Shown here: piece by piece, positions 38,688 through 40,111 of the stretch | Layout of the letters: every line of letters starts with the position of its first letter | Position numbering within the stretch: the first letter of the stretch is position 1 | Assembly (NCBI GenBank): GCA_045648765.1 | Contig: JAZROQ010000063.1 | Coordinates: 1-40,111 of the forward strand | Source of the DNA: RGIG3009 sp045648765 | GTDB lineage: Bacteria > Bacillota > Clostridia > Oscillospirales > Acutalibacteraceae | DNA length: 40,111 bases | Direction: 5' to 3' | Translations under genes and position numbers: made by a program | The notes under the pieces: generated by a model | Seen by the model: the letters and a program-made list of their open reading frames with translations, nothing else | Told to the model about the DNA's origin: nothing | Database searches by the model: none

Positions 38688-40052
38688 ATGCCAAAAGCAA
38701 AATACATAACCGATTTTACAAAAGGACCAATAACACCGCATTTGCTCAAATTTGCCATGCCGCTGTTTTTGGCGAGCGCCTTGCAAGTGGTGTACAACAT
38801 GGTGGATATGATTGTGGTTGGTCATGTGTTGGGGAAAACAGGTCTTGCCGCGGTGGCGGTCGGCGGTGACATTGCCCATTTTTTAACGTTTTTAGCAATG
38901 GGTTTTTCCAATGCGGGGCAAGTGATTATTTCCCATTATATCGGCGCCAAAGAAGAACACAAAATCGGCCGCTTTATTGGGACGTTGTTTTTCACCCTAA
39001 CGGTGATGGGCGCCTTTCTTACCGTGGGCTGTTTGATTTGGCGTGAACCGATTTTGCAGGTTATGAACACGCCGCCCGAGGCGTGGCAAGATGCCTTGGG
39101 ATACGCTACGGTCAGCATTAGCGGCACTGTGTTTATTTATGGGTATAATGCCGCCAGTGCGGTGCTGCGGGGATTGGGGGATTCCAAGCATCCGTTGGTG
39201 TTTATTGGAATTGCCTCGCTTTTGAACATTGTGCTGGATCTTTGGTTTGTCGTTTTGTTGGATATGCGTGCAATGGGTGCCGCCTTGGCAACGGTTATCA
39301 GCCAATCGTTCAGTTTTATTTGTTGTGCGGTGTTTGTGTATAAAAAGCGGCAACAGTTTGGCTTGGTATTTCGGCTTGAATATTTTGTAAAAATACAAAC
39401 GGAAGAATTTGTACGGTTGGTTAAATTGGGCGTTCCCATGGCTATCAAAAGTGCCGCCATTATGTTTTCGAAACTGTTTGTCAACGCCTACATTAACGCC
39501 TACGGTGTGGCGGTGGCAGGCTTTGCCGGCATCGTTAATAAAATTGCCAGTTTCAGCAACTTGGTTTCCAATTCGCTTAACACCGCAGGTTCGTCAATGG
39601 TGGGGCAAAATATTGGCGCGGGTGAATATCATCGTGTGCCGCGTATTATGGGTGTTATCACGTTGTTTTCCACCGGCATTGCGGTGGTGTTTTCCGTCGT
39701 TTTCTTGTTGTTCCCGCAACAAGTATATTCCATTTTCACCACCGAACAAGAGGTTATTGCCATTGGAATAGAATATTTACCCATTGCGATTCTTCTCTTC
39801 TTTGGAAGTGCGGCGCGTTCGCCCATGAATGCGCTGATGAATGGTAGCGGTAACACGGCGGTCAACTTTTCTACTGCTATTTTTGATGGAATCGTCATGC
39901 GCATAGGGTTGGCAATACTGTTTGGTTTGGTGCTGGATATGCAGTATTTTGGTTTTTGGCTGGGCGATGCCTTGGCGGGGTTTACGCCTCTTTGGATCGG
40001 CATTGTATTTTATTTTTTGGGCAGCTGGAAAAAACCGCAATTTAATAAGTAA
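38688..40052 (+). CDS. MATE family efflux transporter
   Basis: A 454-residue Na+- or H+-driven multidrug exporter of the DinF/NorM-like MATE group. Twelve membrane helices in two six-helix halves. Family signs: ITPHLLKFAMPLFLASALQVVYNMVDMIVVGHVLG at the start, AMGFSNAGQVIISHYIGA, AAGSSMV-like NTAGSSMVGQNIGAGE in the second half, and RSPMNALMNGSGNT. The ribosome site is weak (GGGTGAAGA). Substrate cannot be read; these pumps carry cationic drugs and flavins. Confidence 0.94.
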   Translation: MPKAKYITDFTKGPITPHLLKFAMPLFLASALQVVYNMVDMIVVGHVLGKTGLAAVAVGGDIAHFLTFLAMGFSNAGQVIISHYIGAKEEHKIGRFIGTLFFTLTVMGAFLTVGCLIWREPILQVMNTPPEAWQDALGYATVSISGTVFIYGYNAASAVLRGLGDSKHPLVFIGIASLLNIVLDLWFVVLLDMRAMGAALATVISQSFSFICCAVFVYKKRQQFGLVFRLEYFVKIQTEEFVRLVKLGVPMAIKSAAIMFSKLFVNAYINAYGVAVAGFAGIVNKIASFSNLVSNSLNTAGSSMVGQNIGAGEYHRVPRIMGVITLFSTGIAVVFSVVFLLFPQQVYSIFTTEQEVIAIGIEYLPIAILLFFGSAARSPMNALMNGSGNTAVNFSTAIFDGIVMRIGLAILFGLVLDMQYFGFWLGDALAGFTPLWIGIVFYFLGSWKKPQFNK

Positions 40053-40060
40053 AACAAGCA

Positions 40061-40096
40061 AAAAGCGCGTCAGTCGAAAGACTGATGCGCTTTTTT
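40061..40096 (+). terminator. Rho-independent terminator of the MATE gene
   Basis: Stem AAAAGCGCGTCAGTC, GAAA tetraloop, stem GACTGATGCGCTTTT with one G-T pair, then T-tract. Confidence 0.92.
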
Positions 40097-40111
40097 GGTG
40101 CACACGCTTAT

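Overview
The window reads as a chromosomal segment of a low-to-mid-GC Bacillota bacterium, most likely a spore-forming member of the Clostridia (Oscillospirales/Ruminococcaceae-like). The evidence is AGGAGG-type ribosome sites, TTGACA/TATAAT promoters, HrcA/CIRCE heat-shock control, a Bacillus-type LexA box, an mraZ-led division and cell-wall cluster with tandem PASTA-domain PBPs of the PbpB/SpoVD type, a CwlD-type amidase, and a MurE carrying the DNPR motif of meso-diaminopimelate-adding enzymes. Taxonomy is inferred from gene content, not from a search. Nearly all genes lie on the plus strand.

Layout. 61-2400: a DUF3048 lipoprotein on the minus strand, tRNA-Arg(CCU), a string of small hairpins, and an AT-rich pair consisting of an XRE repressor divergent from a small lipoprotein, with two near-identical 17-bp operators over the shared promoter. 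2483-4579: a membrane-fusion protein and a MacB/FtsX-type permease with no ATPase gene beside them. 4711-9041: the YfmF/YfmH M16 protease pair, lgt and folD. 9061-9550: a strong promoter with a LexA box driving an unrecognised 116-residue membrane protein. 9608-10531: an AEC-family transporter.

10647-23592 is the division and cell-wall cluster: mraZ, rsmH, ftsL, two PASTA PBPs, murE, mraY, ftsW, murG, murA. murD, murF, ftsQ, ftsA and ftsZ are not in it. Three direct and three inverted MraZ-type boxes lie just downstream of its promoter. A leader with a sigma-E-like CATACA element and an internal terminator separates ftsL from the first PBP. The genes build lipid II (MurE, MraY, MurG, MurA) and polymerise and cross-link it at the septum (FtsW with the PBPs, FtsL as scaffold).

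23698-28592: an unknown multi-pass membrane protein, gap (with codon use typical of a highly expressed gene), another small membrane protein, cwlD and radA. 28636-33780: a small unknown minus-strand gene, then the class I heat-shock operon hrcA-grpE-dnaK-dnaJ behind a perfect CIRCE operator. 33839-40096: an AI-2E-type permease, a P-loop ATPase whose ribosome site is buried in the hairpin following the upstream gene, two divergent paralogous sugar-phosphate transferases, an Mrp/NBP35 Fe-S carrier ATPase and a MATE exporter.

The most interesting undescribed items are the LexA-box membrane protein, the XRE/lipoprotein switch next to the hairpin mosaic, the terminator that also sequesters a ribosome site, and the sigma-E-like elements in front of the two genes with sporulation-type products.
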